Positions 35,454 through 44,086 of a DNA stretch of 63,220 nt are shown here, piece by piece. Source of the DNA: Paenirhodobacter enshiensis (GTDB taxonomy: Bacteria > Pseudomonadota > Alphaproteobacteria > Rhodobacterales > Rhodobacteraceae); contig NZ_JFZB01000027.1 in assembly GCF_000740785.1 (NCBI RefSeq), forward strand, positions 1 to 63,220, written 5' to 3'. Position 1 is the first letter of the stretch; each line of letters opens with the position of its first letter. Position numbers and translations under genes: made by a program. The notes beneath the pieces are model-generated. The model was given only the letters and a program-made list of their open reading frames with translations, had not been told where the DNA came from and did not search any database.

Positions 35454-37781
35454 TCAGGTCTTTCGGGCCGGGGTGTCGGGCGATTGTCCCGGCAAGACCA
35501 GCTGCGCGCCGATGTCGGCGCGCAGGGGCACGCCGGTGATCTCGACGACCGAAAGCCCGAGGCTCAGCCGCACCCTCCCCGTATCGTCGCGCCCGATGTC
35601 CGGCGCGGCGGGCCAGTCCGACAGATCGTATTCCTGGCCGCTCTGCCAGGCGTCGATCCGGGTCACGCCGCCATAGGCGATATGAAACCGCACGTCCCCG
35701 CTGCCCGGCGCGATCTCGTTGACCCCGGTGCCGACGAAAACCTCGTCGTCGCCACTGCCCAGAACGACGGTGTTGCGCCCCGGTCCGGTATGGATGCGCG
35801 ACGCCCCGTCGCCGTCAAAGATCCGGTCATTGCCGTGGCCGCCGAAAATCAGGTTGTGGCCGCGCCGGCCGTGGATCTCGTCATCGCCGGTGCCGCCGTC
35901 GAGGGTGTCGTTGCCCGGCCCCCCCGACAGGTAATCGTTGCCGGCCCCGCCGCGGAAATGATGCCGGCTCGAGGGCAGGGCGGCGAGGGCGATCAGCCGG
36001 TCGTTGCCGGCCCCGCCGTCGAAATTGGCCCCGCCGTATTTCGGCCCCAGCATGATGTCATCGCCATCCGATCCCGTCACCTCGACCTCGACCCGCTCCG
36101 AGGTCTCGAAATGGATCGGGCTGTCGGGATGGGCGACGATGCGGATGCGCTTGCTCTCGGGGCCGCCGGCTTCCTTGCGCGCGACCACGGTGGCGATGCG
36201 GATGCGCTCGACATAGGGGGGGCAGTGCAGAACGTAATCGTCGGGGCCGGCCATGAACCACAGCGTGTCGGTGCCGCCATCACGCTCTTCGCGGATCTTC
36301 TCGGCATCGGCGCCATAGGCCCAGTAATCGTTGTCGCCCCGCCCGCCGGCCAGGATCACGCTGCCGTCGACCGCCATCATCGCGTTGACCCCGTCGGCCG
36401 GGTTCTCGTGGCCGCGCAGATCAAGACCGAGCCGCAGGCTGCCCTCGATCAGCTCGTCGCGCAGCCGGCCGATCGGGGCGGTGGCGATCAGATTGGTGGT
36501 CTCGCCCGGGTCGGCCTCGATGTCGTAGACATGTTCCTCGCCGTTCGGATAGCGGAAATAGCGCAGGTTGCGGTAGCCCTCGGCCGAGGGGCGCACAGAG
36601 AGCGTGCCGAACACCGAGGTGACCGGCGACAGGCTGTCGTCATAGCGGCCGAAGGCCGGGTCGATCAGCGGCAGCAGGCTTTGCCCCGAGGTCCAGTCGG
36701 GCCTCGGCGGCAGTCCGGCAAGCTGCATCACCGTCTTGGGCACATTGTGCAGCGAGACCGGCATCGCCACCTCGGCCGGTTCCATCCCCGCGTGCCAGAT
36801 CGCCAGCGGCACATGCGCGGCGCTGTCCCACTGGCTCATCTTGTGGAAACTGTCGTGATTGCCGAGGTTGAAGCCGTTGTCGGACAGGAAGATCACCGTC
36901 GTCGTTTCCGCGATCGGCGAGGCTTCGAGCGCCCTCAGGAACCGGCCGATCTCGTGGTCGACATGGCTGATCGCAGCGAAATAGGCGCGCACCACCTGCC
37001 GCCAGGCCTCGTCGCCGGATTTCTCCGGGGTCCAGCGGCCATTGGCGATATAGGCGGCCTCGTAGACGGCGAAACCGGGCTGTGGGCCGAAGTAATCCTC
37101 GGGCGAGGCGATCGTGGGCCAGCGGATCGCGGCCGGATCATACATCTGGTAGAACCGGTCCGGGCAGTCGAGGTTGTAATGCGGGTGCTTGAAGCCGAGC
37201 TGGATCAGGTTGCGCCTGTCGGTGGGCACCCGGTCGAGGAAGCGGATCGCGTTCTCGGCCACCCAGTAATCATAGAAGCAGTCGTCCTGCTCGCCCCGGT
37301 CGTGGGGATAGTTGATGCCGCGGATGCCGGGGCCGCGGTCCAGGTAGTCGTGCACCCCGCCGCGATAGGGGCGGGTGATGGCGGCGGGGTTTTCGTGAAA
37401 CAGCATCCGGCGGTAGGGGTCGGGCATCGGGCGGTAATTCGCGTCGACCTTGCCGGTGGTGAAGGTGTGAAAGCCGGCGCGCCGCAGATCGTAGGGCCAG
37501 GCCTTTTCCGGGGGGAGAAGGTCGCTCCAGAACCGGTTGAGATCGACGAGGCCGCTGCGGAACGGCGACAGCCCGGTCGCCAGTTCGGCGCGGCACGGCG
37601 CGCACAGCGGTACCGTGGCATAGGCATTGGTGAAACGGGTCGCGCGCGCCATGAACCGGTCGAGGTTCGGCGTCTGGATGCGGATGCCGAAGGTCTCGCG
37701 CCAGGTGTAGACGTCGATCATGTCGTCGACCCAGATCATGCAGATATGGCCGTCGCGGATCGTCTCTGGGGTGAAGCTCAT
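35454..37781 (-). CDS. Sulfatase with C-terminal RTX calcium-binding repeats
   Basis: 775 residues. Residues 1-450 are a type I sulfatase: metal-binding WVDDMIDVY near 17-25, the formylglycine motif CAPCRAELATG near 60 (Cys for modification, CxPxR), TTGKVD, KHPHYN and FLSDNGFNLGNHDS. Residues about 580-680 hold glycine-aspartate nonapeptides (FDGGAGNDRL, GGAGNDYLSGGPGNDTLDGG), which bind calcium and mark type I secretion substrates; no N-terminal signal peptide is seen. It should remove sulfate esters from a polysaccharide outside the cell, though FGE maturation before export is required. Two unknown genes precede it in the same transcript. Confidence 0.9.
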   Translation of the reverse strand: MSFTPETIRDGHICMIWVDDMIDVYTWRETFGIRIQTPNLDRFMARATRFTNAYATVPLCAPCRAELATGLSPFRSGLVDLNRFWSDLLPPEKAWPYDLRRAGFHTFTTGKVDANYRPMPDPYRRMLFHENPAAITRPYRGGVHDYLDRGPGIRGINYPHDRGEQDDCFYDYWVAENAIRFLDRVPTDRRNLIQLGFKHPHYNLDCPDRFYQMYDPAAIRWPTIASPEDYFGPQPGFAVYEAAYIANGRWTPEKSGDEAWRQVVRAYFAAISHVDHEIGRFLRALEASPIAETTTVIFLSDNGFNLGNHDSFHKMSQWDSAAHVPLAIWHAGMEPAEVAMPVSLHNVPKTVMQLAGLPPRPDWTSGQSLLPLIDPAFGRYDDSLSPVTSVFGTLSVRPSAEGYRNLRYFRYPNGEEHVYDIEADPGETTNLIATAPIGRLRDELIEGSLRLGLDLRGHENPADGVNAMMAVDGSVILAGGRGDNDYWAYGADAEKIREERDGGTDTLWFMAGPDDYVLHCPPYVERIRIATVVARKEAGGPESKRIRIVAHPDSPIHFETSERVEVEVTGSDGDDIMLGPKYGGANFDGGAGNDRLIALAALPSSRHHFRGGAGNDYLSGGPGNDTLDGGTGDDEIHGRRGHNLIFGGHGNDRIFDGDGASRIHTGPGRNTVVLGSGDDEVFVGTGVNEIAPGSGDVRFHIAYGGVTRIDAWQSGQEYDLSDWPAAPDIGRDDTGRVRLSLGLSVVEITGVPLRADIGAQLVLPGQSPDTPARKT

Positions 37782-37784
37782 GGC

Positions 37785-38573
37785 TCAGCAGTCCCACAGC
37801 ATGTAACGGCGCAGCGCCAGATCCATCGCGGTGTCGGCGGGCTGCATCGGGCGCAGCAGCCGCAGACCCGGCCACAGGAACACGTCGCCGATCGCGGACT
37901 GGCCAAGTGTCTTGGCCAGTCCGCCGCGCTGGCTGCGCGCGCCGATGAACAGCGCCGGGCTGTGGCCAAGGTCGGGCGGCGTGCCGGTGGCCGCGGCCAC
38001 CGGGCCGTCGCCTTGCCGAAACAGCACCGTGTCGCCATCGAGGGTCAGCGTCAGCAGTTGCGGCCCGTCCGGGCGCGGCGCCGCCGGCACGCTGAGCGCG
38101 ACCGCCCCGCCGGTGTCCTTCAGCGTGAAGCTGTCGCCATCGTCCGAGAGAAACAGATAGGTGCCCGAGCGCGCCGCGCCGTCGGAATTGATCGACAGCA
38201 GGGTGCGGGCGGGCTCTTGCGGGGTGAAGCGCACCACCACCGCGGCCGAGATTACGGCATGGCGGCCGTCTGCGGCTGCGGGCAGCGTGGGGACGACCAG
38301 ACCGCAATGCAGCCCCGGGCGACATTCGAGCGCGCAGCGCCGGCCCGCGACCCAGTCGACGGTGCGGCCGTTGCCGTCGTTCGGCTGGGTGGGCACCGCG
38401 GTATAGCGTCCGTCGTGGCTGCGCCATTGGCTCACCACCGTGCCGTCATGGCTGAACGCCTCGGGGGTGCCGTGCAACCACAGTGCCCCGGCACGGGAGA
38501 TCGCGGTCGCAAGGTCGCTCTCGGCCCCGTCCAGCAGCGCCCCGGGCGGCAGGGCCTCGTCAAGCGCGATCAT
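37785..38573 (-). CDS. Unknown protein, possibly lectin/LamG-like
   Basis: 262 residues, family not recognised. The middle part alternates beta strands (HAVISAAVVVRFTP, GTYLFLSDDGDSFTL, LLTLTLDGDTVLFRQG, HSPALFIGARSQRGG) as in concanavalin-like or LamG glycan-binding folds, and it ends LRRYMLWDC. No signal peptide or membrane segment is seen. It starts by ATGA overlap with the upstream unknown gene and stops three bases before the sulfatase start, so the three proteins are made together. Confidence 0.6.
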   Translation of the reverse strand: MIALDEALPPGALLDGAESDLATAISRAGALWLHGTPEAFSHDGTVVSQWRSHDGRYTAVPTQPNDGNGRTVDWVAGRRCALECRPGLHCGLVVPTLPAAADGRHAVISAAVVVRFTPQEPARTLLSINSDGAARSGTYLFLSDDGDSFTLKDTGGAVALSVPAAPRPDGPQLLTLTLDGDTVLFRQGDGPVAAATGTPPDLGHSPALFIGARSQRGGLAKTLGQSAIGDVFLWPGLRLLRPMQPADTAMDLALRRYMLWDC

Positions 38574-40171
38574 GCCTCTTCACCTCCGGTTTCGGAGCCG
38601 GCGTCGCCCGCCCGGTCTTCAGAGGACGCCGTTTCCGGGACCTGCGTCCCCCCGGCGCGCACCGGCAGCCACGCCGGCATCGCCCACCGGTGCAGCCGCT
38701 CGCCCGCGGCGCTGTCAAGCTGCCAGTCGTCGCGCAACGCAAAGACCGCGTTCGCGTCCGGCTGGCCATAGCCGTAGCTCAGCCGCAGCTCTTCTCCGGC
38801 ATCGGGGCGCCGGTCGAGGTGCAAAAGCACCGCCTGAGGATCCTTCGGGTCGATCCGGGCCGCGACGATCCGCGGCGCGGTGGCCGCGCCCACCAGCGCA
38901 AAGCCGATAGGGCGCGCGAACCCGGTTCCGGACCCGGGAACCAGCGTCAGCGGCCCGAGCGCGCGTGCCGTGACGCGCAGCACCGGCTCCGCGCCCGGCT
39001 CGATCTCGGCCAGATGCAGGATCGGACAGCGCCAGCCACGTTCAAGCGGCGGGTCATGGCGCGTGGTGGCGGCTTCGGCGGCGATGGCGGCGGCGCTCAT
39101 CTCGGCCATGCGACGCCGGCTGGTGGCGGTCGGACGGTCGTAATCGTCGAAGTCGAACATGTAATCGGGCGCCGATCCGACGAACCGGTGCGTGCCGTGG
39201 TTCCACATCAGTTCCCACTGGCCTTCGATCACCGCAGGGGGAGCCTGGCCGGGGCGGCCGGCGTCGAAACGGGCGACGAAGACCGGCGCATCGAAGCCGA
39301 TCGCGGCAAGCCCGGTCTCGATGCGCTCCATCAGATCCAGCATGGCATCGCGATAGCCAAGGGCATCGTGGCGCAGATCCTCCAGCGCGAAATCGAGCAC
39401 CACCGCATAGAGCCGCGCCGATTTCCCGAGCCGCGAGGCGGCGCGCCTGATGTTGCCGGCCGCGATCAGCAGGTTGTCGAGGGCCGCCCCTCTGGCCAGG
39501 GCCGCCGCATCGGCCGAGCTGTCGGTCTCGGCGCGGATGACGAACAGCGGCAGCGGGGCATGTTTGGCCATCTGCCAGTCGAGGAAAGTCTCGGCGATCA
39601 GCGCCTCGTGGGTCATCTCGCGCAGCGGATCGAGCAGGTCGGTCACCGGGGCGGTCTCGGTGCCCGCGACACCGACCGCGCCGATGTCGTCCCCGGGGGC
39701 GAGGATGTGATACGGATAGCCGGCCGGTTCCGTCGTCGCCAGCGCCGCGCGCGGTCCGCCGATCGCCAGGATGCCCAGAACCCGCCCGGGGGCATCGGCG
39801 ATCACGGTGCCGTTGGCGCGCTCCATGCGGAAGTCTCGCTGGCCCTGGCGACCGGGCAGGCGGGCGGTGAAGCGCAGCGCCCCGGCCTCGGTGCGCACGT
39901 TCCAGGCGTCGATCTTTTCCAGCCGGGCGAGGACCTCTTCTTCGTCGATCGGCTCCGGCTCGGGGGCGGCGGCGGCGCCCCCGGGGGTCCCGAGGCGCAT
40001 GGCGATATCGGCGATGACCCGATCCGACAGGCGCAGCACCAGCCCGGTGGAATCGTAGCGGATCACGTCGCCGTTTCGGGCCCGGACCAGAACGCCATGT
40101 CCGGGCTGCGGTTCCGAAGGGGTCTCGGGGGAAGTCCGGGGCGGGGCTTGTCGGTTCTCGTCGGTAGACAC
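38570..40171 (-). CDS. Unknown 533-residue protein of the sulfatase operon
   Basis: I do not recognise the family. After a Pro-rich N-terminus come GVLVRARNGDVIRYDSTGLV, a central alpha/beta part (HAPLPLFVIRAETDSSADA, RLYAVVLDFALEDLRHD, APVFVARFDAGR, WELMWNHGTHRF) and a C-terminal beta-rich part ending in an acidic Ser/Gly tail. The central part faintly recalls SGNH-type or sialate-esterase proteins, but catalytic residues cannot be assigned. GTG is the start at 40171. It is first in the operon with the lectin-like gene and the RTX sulfatase, so it may be a partner in handling the sulfated glycan. Confidence 0.6.
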   Translation of the reverse strand: MSTDENRQAPPRTSPETPSEPQPGHGVLVRARNGDVIRYDSTGLVLRLSDRVIADIAMRLGTPGGAAAAPEPEPIDEEEVLARLEKIDAWNVRTEAGALRFTARLPGRQGQRDFRMERANGTVIADAPGRVLGILAIGGPRAALATTEPAGYPYHILAPGDDIGAVGVAGTETAPVTDLLDPLREMTHEALIAETFLDWQMAKHAPLPLFVIRAETDSSADAAALARGAALDNLLIAAGNIRRAASRLGKSARLYAVVLDFALEDLRHDALGYRDAMLDLMERIETGLAAIGFDAPVFVARFDAGRPGQAPPAVIEGQWELMWNHGTHRFVGSAPDYMFDFDDYDRPTATSRRRMAEMSAAAIAAEAATTRHDPPLERGWRCPILHLAEIEPGAEPVLRVTARALGPLTLVPGSGTGFARPIGFALVGAATAPRIVAARIDPKDPQAVLLHLDRRPDAGEELRLSYGYGQPDANAVFALRDDWQLDSAAGERLHRWAMPAWLPVRAGGTQVPETASSEDRAGDAGSETGGEEA

Positions 40172-40261
40172 TGCGGATCCAGCCTTGTTAACATGCCCCG
40201 GGTCTGCAACACCCGAAGACCATTGCGCCTTTTGTAGCGGATCGGAACAGCAGGAGCTACC

Positions 40262-41206
40262 GTGGTTTCAACCGACGATGCCCGTCATGCCGCCAGGGCC
40301 ATTGCGCTTTCCGGGCCGGCGGATCCGGCGCTGCCCCCGCTCATGTCTCCGCAGGCCGCCAGACCCGATGCGCCGTTCCGCGCGCTGGCCGATCATGCCG
40401 CGCTGTGGTTCGAGCCGGGCCGGGACGTGCTGATCGTGACGCTCGACAATCTTTCGACCATCGACACCCCTTATCCGCGTCCGCCCTGGCTGCGTGACCG
40501 GATTCTTGCGATGGGATATTCGGTGCTTGGCGTGCAGAGCATGGCCAAGGACTGGTATCGTAACCCCGATGCCGAAGACCTGCTGCGCCGGCTGGTGTCG
40601 ACGGGGTTCTTCCGGCGGTTTCACCGGGTGCTGTTCGTCGGGGCGTCGATGGGGGGAATGGGGGCGCTGGTTCTGGCGCGGCTGGTGCCGGGGGCCATGG
40701 TTCTGGCACTGTCGCCACAATCGACGATGGCCCCCGATCTGGTGCCGTTCGAGCATCGCTTCCAGTGGGCGGCGCGGCGCACCGACTGGGACGGTCCGGG
40801 GCTGCGCGACGCGGCCGGGGCAATCCCCGATCTCGGCCGGGTCGTGGTAATTTACGATGCCCGGGTGATCGAGGACCGGCTGCACGCGGCACGTCTCGAC
40901 GGGCCGAATGTGGTCCGCGTCCGCATCGACCACTGCACCCACGAAGCGATCCGGGTGGTGATGAAATGCGGTGCGCTGGCCCCGCTGATCGCAGATGTGC
41001 TGGCGCAGGGGCGCCCGGGACCGGCGTTCTGGCGCGCGATGCGCGCCCGGCGGGGCGTGCGCAAATGGGCGCGGGCCTTCATGGAAACAGTCGTCGCCGA
41101 AGGCCATCCGGCACGTATCCGCGCGGTCGCGCAGGTGCTGCTGAAGCAAGACGATTATCTCTTTGCGCACAAGGCGCTGGCGCAGCTGGAGACGCCCGCG
41201 ACATGA
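40262..41206 (+). CDS. Alpha/beta-hydrolase-fold protein
   Basis: 314 residues. VLIVTLDNLSTID near residue 58, then the nucleophile elbow VLFVGASMGGMGALVLARL near 124-142 and ALSPQSTMAP. A candidate Asp is in VVVIYDARV and a His in RIDHCTHEAIR. It resembles the first hydrolase of the split gene at 16700. AGGAG six bases before the GTG fixes the start. It shares an ATGA overlap with the next GT8 gene, so it probably acts on, or in complex with, the same glycan. Confidence 0.78.
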   Translation: MVSTDDARHAARAIALSGPADPALPPLMSPQAARPDAPFRALADHAALWFEPGRDVLIVTLDNLSTIDTPYPRPPWLRDRILAMGYSVLGVQSMAKDWYRNPDAEDLLRRLVSTGFFRRFHRVLFVGASMGGMGALVLARLVPGAMVLALSPQSTMAPDLVPFEHRFQWAARRTDWDGPGLRDAAGAIPDLGRVVVIYDARVIEDRLHAARLDGPNVVRVRIDHCTHEAIRVVMKCGALAPLIADVLAQGRPGPAFWRAMRARRGVRKWARAFMETVVAEGHPARIRAVAQVLLKQDDYLFAHKALAQLETPAT

Positions 41207-42180
41207 GCCGGCGCATCGCGGTCGTCGCGTCCTCGGATGCCAACTGGGCCTGGCAGAGCCTGTTCGTGCTGACCCGCTCGATCGCCTTCGATACCGGGCA
41301 GGAGATCGACCATCACCTTTATCTCTCGGGTAGTCCCGATCCGCGCATTCTGGCGGCGATCCCCGGGGAGATCCGCTGCCATCGCATCGCGGCGCTGCCG
41401 GACTATTTTGCGCAGGGCGCACAGGCACATGTCCCGGCTGCAGCGATGCTGCGTCTGCTCGCGCTCGAAGAGCTGGCACCGGCCTATGAGCGGGTGATCT
41501 ACATCGATGGCGATGTCTTTCAGTCCTGGGGATCTCTGGCCGATCTGGCCCGGGTCAGGCTGAATGGCGCGGTTCTGGGAGCTGTGCGCGATGCGATGTT
41601 CTGGACCGGGGCTTCGCGGCCGTTCTTCGAACGCTACGCCAATGCACTTTCGTCCGGGATCGGGCAGCGGTACTTCAATTCCGGTGTGCTCGTGGCCGAC
41701 GGGGCAGCCTATGCGCGGGCGCAGATCTCGCGTCGTGGCTGCGATTTCCTGCGCGACACGCCGCAACGGTGCCGTTTCGGCGATCAGTCGGCACTCAATG
41801 CCGTCGTCGCCGGATCCTGGGCGGAGCTGTCTGCAGGCTGGAACTGGCAGCTGTCCGATCTGGTCTACGGGCTGACCGACGGGCGTCGGCCGCGGCTGAT
41901 CCATTTCACCGGCCCGCTCAAGCCCTGGCGCGACGGGCTGCGCCTGTTGCCGCCTGCCGCCTTCGAGGCGATGCGGGTTTTTCTCGGGACGCGGGGCTGG
42001 CTCGATCTGCTGGGCGAGTCCTCGCCCCTCGGGTTCGATCCGCGCCGCGACGAACGGATGCGCACCCGCCGGCTGGAACCGTTTCTGCGTGACACTTTCG
42101 CACGGCGCGAGACGGTGAAGGCCTATCTCGACCGCGAGGATTTCGCCGATCTGCAAAGTGGCATCAGCGGCTGGGGCTGA
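41203..42180 (+). CDS. Glycosyltransferase family 8-like
   Basis: 325 residues of the GT8 type: RRIAVVASSDANWAWQSLFVLTRSI, AAMLRLLALEELAP, the metal-binding RVIYIDGDVFQSW near 97-109, YFNSGVLVAD and GDQSALNAVVAG, with HFTGPLKPW as the late His region. It uses a UDP-hexose or similar donor. The start overlaps the stop of the hydrolase gene. Confidence 0.88.
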   Translation: MSRRIAVVASSDANWAWQSLFVLTRSIAFDTGQEIDHHLYLSGSPDPRILAAIPGEIRCHRIAALPDYFAQGAQAHVPAAAMLRLLALEELAPAYERVIYIDGDVFQSWGSLADLARVRLNGAVLGAVRDAMFWTGASRPFFERYANALSSGIGQRYFNSGVLVADGAAYARAQISRRGCDFLRDTPQRCRFGDQSALNAVVAGSWAELSAGWNWQLSDLVYGLTDGRRPRLIHFTGPLKPWRDGLRLLPPAAFEAMRVFLGTRGWLDLLGESSPLGFDPRRDERMRTRRLEPFLRDTFARRETVKAYLDREDFADLQSGISGWG

Positions 42181-42230
42181 GGCGGAGGGCCGGACCGAAG
42201 TCGGAGCAGTCCGGACATGCAGTCTGCCGC

Positions 42231-44075
42231 TCAGGCGGTTTCCGGGGGTCCGCTTTTCGAACGGTCATACTGCAGCGATCCCGCCTCGGCGCGCTCTTCG
42301 GCTTCGATGAATCCCCTGTCGCGCAGCACCGGTCCGAACGCACGGCGCAGATCGTCGCGCGCGGCCTCGGTTTCGAAAGGCACGATCACCCGCGCGATCC
42401 GTCCCGGGTCCTGTGCCGCGAGCTCGTCCGGGGTTATTCCGGACCGCGCCGAGATCCGCAGCGCATCGGGCTGGAAATCCTTCAGATAAGCGCTCAGCCC
42501 CCCGGCTTCGCCCTCGCCGTCCCCGGCAAAGCGCAGCGGCCCGTCGACGAAGCGCAGCCGAGGCGCGCCCGCCTCTCCGGCCCGGGCGCGGATCAGCGCC
42601 ACCGCAGCGGCCATGCCGGGCTGGCTGTCCTGCGCCATCACCGTCAGCCCGGGCAACGTGCGCACCGCCTTCATCGCCGCGAGCGCGATGCCCGCGCCCA
42701 GATCCAGAACCCGCCGGCAGCCGGTCAGATAGCCTTCGATGTTGCGGGCGTGGCGGCGGTCGAACTTGCCGGCCAGAACCGCCATCACCGCTTCGGGGCT
42801 GAAGAGGCGCGGATCGGCGGGCAGGTCGATCTCCTGGTTCGGCACCCACTCCGGCGTGGCGGGTGCCGACAGGTCTATCCGCCCGGGCACGTAAAGCGGC
42901 GCCCCCGCGGCGGTCCAGCCCGGGGCCGGCTCCGCCCCTTTCGGCAGGGCGGCGCGTTCGGCGGCGCGCTTGTCGTTCGAGGTCTTCTCGACCTTGCTCA
43001 TCAGCGCGGCGATCCGGGCCGGGTCGCGCGCCTGGGGCGGTTTCGCCTCGACCTCGGTGATCGGCACCTTGCCGGCGGCGATCAGGCTGTCGCGCAAGGT
43101 GGCATAGGCTTCGGTGGTCTTGTATTCGGCCAGCCGCGCCTCGATCCGGGCAAGCGCCGCTTCGTGCAGCTGCGCCAGAACCGGGTCTTTCAGCAGCTCG
43201 GCCATGATTTCGGCGCGCCGGGCGGAATGGCGCAGGATATGGGTATCGGGAACCTCGTTGCGGTCCTGCAACGCCCAGTAATCGGCGTTGTACTTGTCTT
43301 TCTTGTTGTTCACGTTGCCGCGGAACTTGCGGATCGCATAGGCGTCGACCGACTTGATCGCGTAATGGTTCATCTGCGCCCAGTCATAGCCGAGCGTGCG
43401 CCGGATCGAGCGCCAGCCGCGGAACTTGAAGTAATCCTCCATCGGCTGGCCGGAGCCGTTCAGCCATTTCACCGTGTCGGGAAAGCCGTCTTCCAGATGC
43501 TTCGCCTTGATCGAGGGGCGATGGATGCCGAGCTTCCAATACTCCGGATCGAAGCGGAACAGCGTCTTGACGCCCCAGCCCTTGTTCCACAAGGGCGGCG
43601 CGGCACGGGTGTATTGTTCGGTCACCGGGGCGCGCGACCACTCGATCACCCCGTTCGAGCCGAAGATCCGCCAGGTGACGACGATCCCGGTCGCGCCCTG
43701 TGCCACGGCATCATCGAGCATCCCGTCGAGCGTGCCCGAGGGGTGGTTGATGCACAGGAACTCGTCGGCATCGAACACCATCACCCAGTCGGCGGCGCGC
43801 ACCAGCGGCTCTTCCTGGGCGTATTTCAGCGCCGAGGGCTGGGGCTTGATCCCCTCGGGGATGTCGTTCGGCCGGTGATGGCCGAGGCCGAGCTCCTCAA
43901 GGCGTTGCAGCATCTCGACGGTGCCGTCGGTGCAGTCATTGGTGTAGACGAGGATGTCGGTGAACCCCATCGCCAGATGATGGGCGAACCATTCGAGCAG
44001 ATAGGGTGCTTCGTCCTTCATCATCGACACGGCCATGACCGTGCCATGCGGGCTGACATGCGGGGCGAGAGCCAT
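42231..44075 (-). CDS. Glycosyltransferase fused to a FkbM-like methyltransferase domain
   Basis: 614 residues. The N-terminal domain (about 10-270) is a DUF23/GT2-type transferase: AVSMMKDEAPYLLEWFAHH, YTNDCTDGTVEM, VMVFDADEFLCIN near 97-109 and HYAIKSVDAYAIRKFRG. A Lys/Ala-rich helical linker follows. The C-terminal part from about residue 450 shows an AdoMet-binding pattern RRVLDLGAGIALAAMKAV and LTVMAQDSQPG. The combined enzyme may add a sugar and methylate it, but the methyltransferase half lacks motifs I could confirm beyond motif I. It follows the GT32 gene by 11 bases. Confidence 0.8.
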   Translation of the reverse strand: MALAPHVSPHGTVMAVSMMKDEAPYLLEWFAHHLAMGFTDILVYTNDCTDGTVEMLQRLEELGLGHHRPNDIPEGIKPQPSALKYAQEEPLVRAADWVMVFDADEFLCINHPSGTLDGMLDDAVAQGATGIVVTWRIFGSNGVIEWSRAPVTEQYTRAAPPLWNKGWGVKTLFRFDPEYWKLGIHRPSIKAKHLEDGFPDTVKWLNGSGQPMEDYFKFRGWRSIRRTLGYDWAQMNHYAIKSVDAYAIRKFRGNVNNKKDKYNADYWALQDRNEVPDTHILRHSARRAEIMAELLKDPVLAQLHEAALARIEARLAEYKTTEAYATLRDSLIAAGKVPITEVEAKPPQARDPARIAALMSKVEKTSNDKRAAERAALPKGAEPAPGWTAAGAPLYVPGRIDLSAPATPEWVPNQEIDLPADPRLFSPEAVMAVLAGKFDRRHARNIEGYLTGCRRVLDLGAGIALAAMKAVRTLPGLTVMAQDSQPGMAAAVALIRARAGEAGAPRLRFVDGPLRFAGDGEGEAGGLSAYLKDFQPDALRISARSGITPDELAAQDPGRIARVIVPFETEAARDDLRRAFGPVLRDRGFIEAEERAEAGSLQYDRSKSGPPETA

Positions 44076-44086
44076 GGTGCGCGGGT

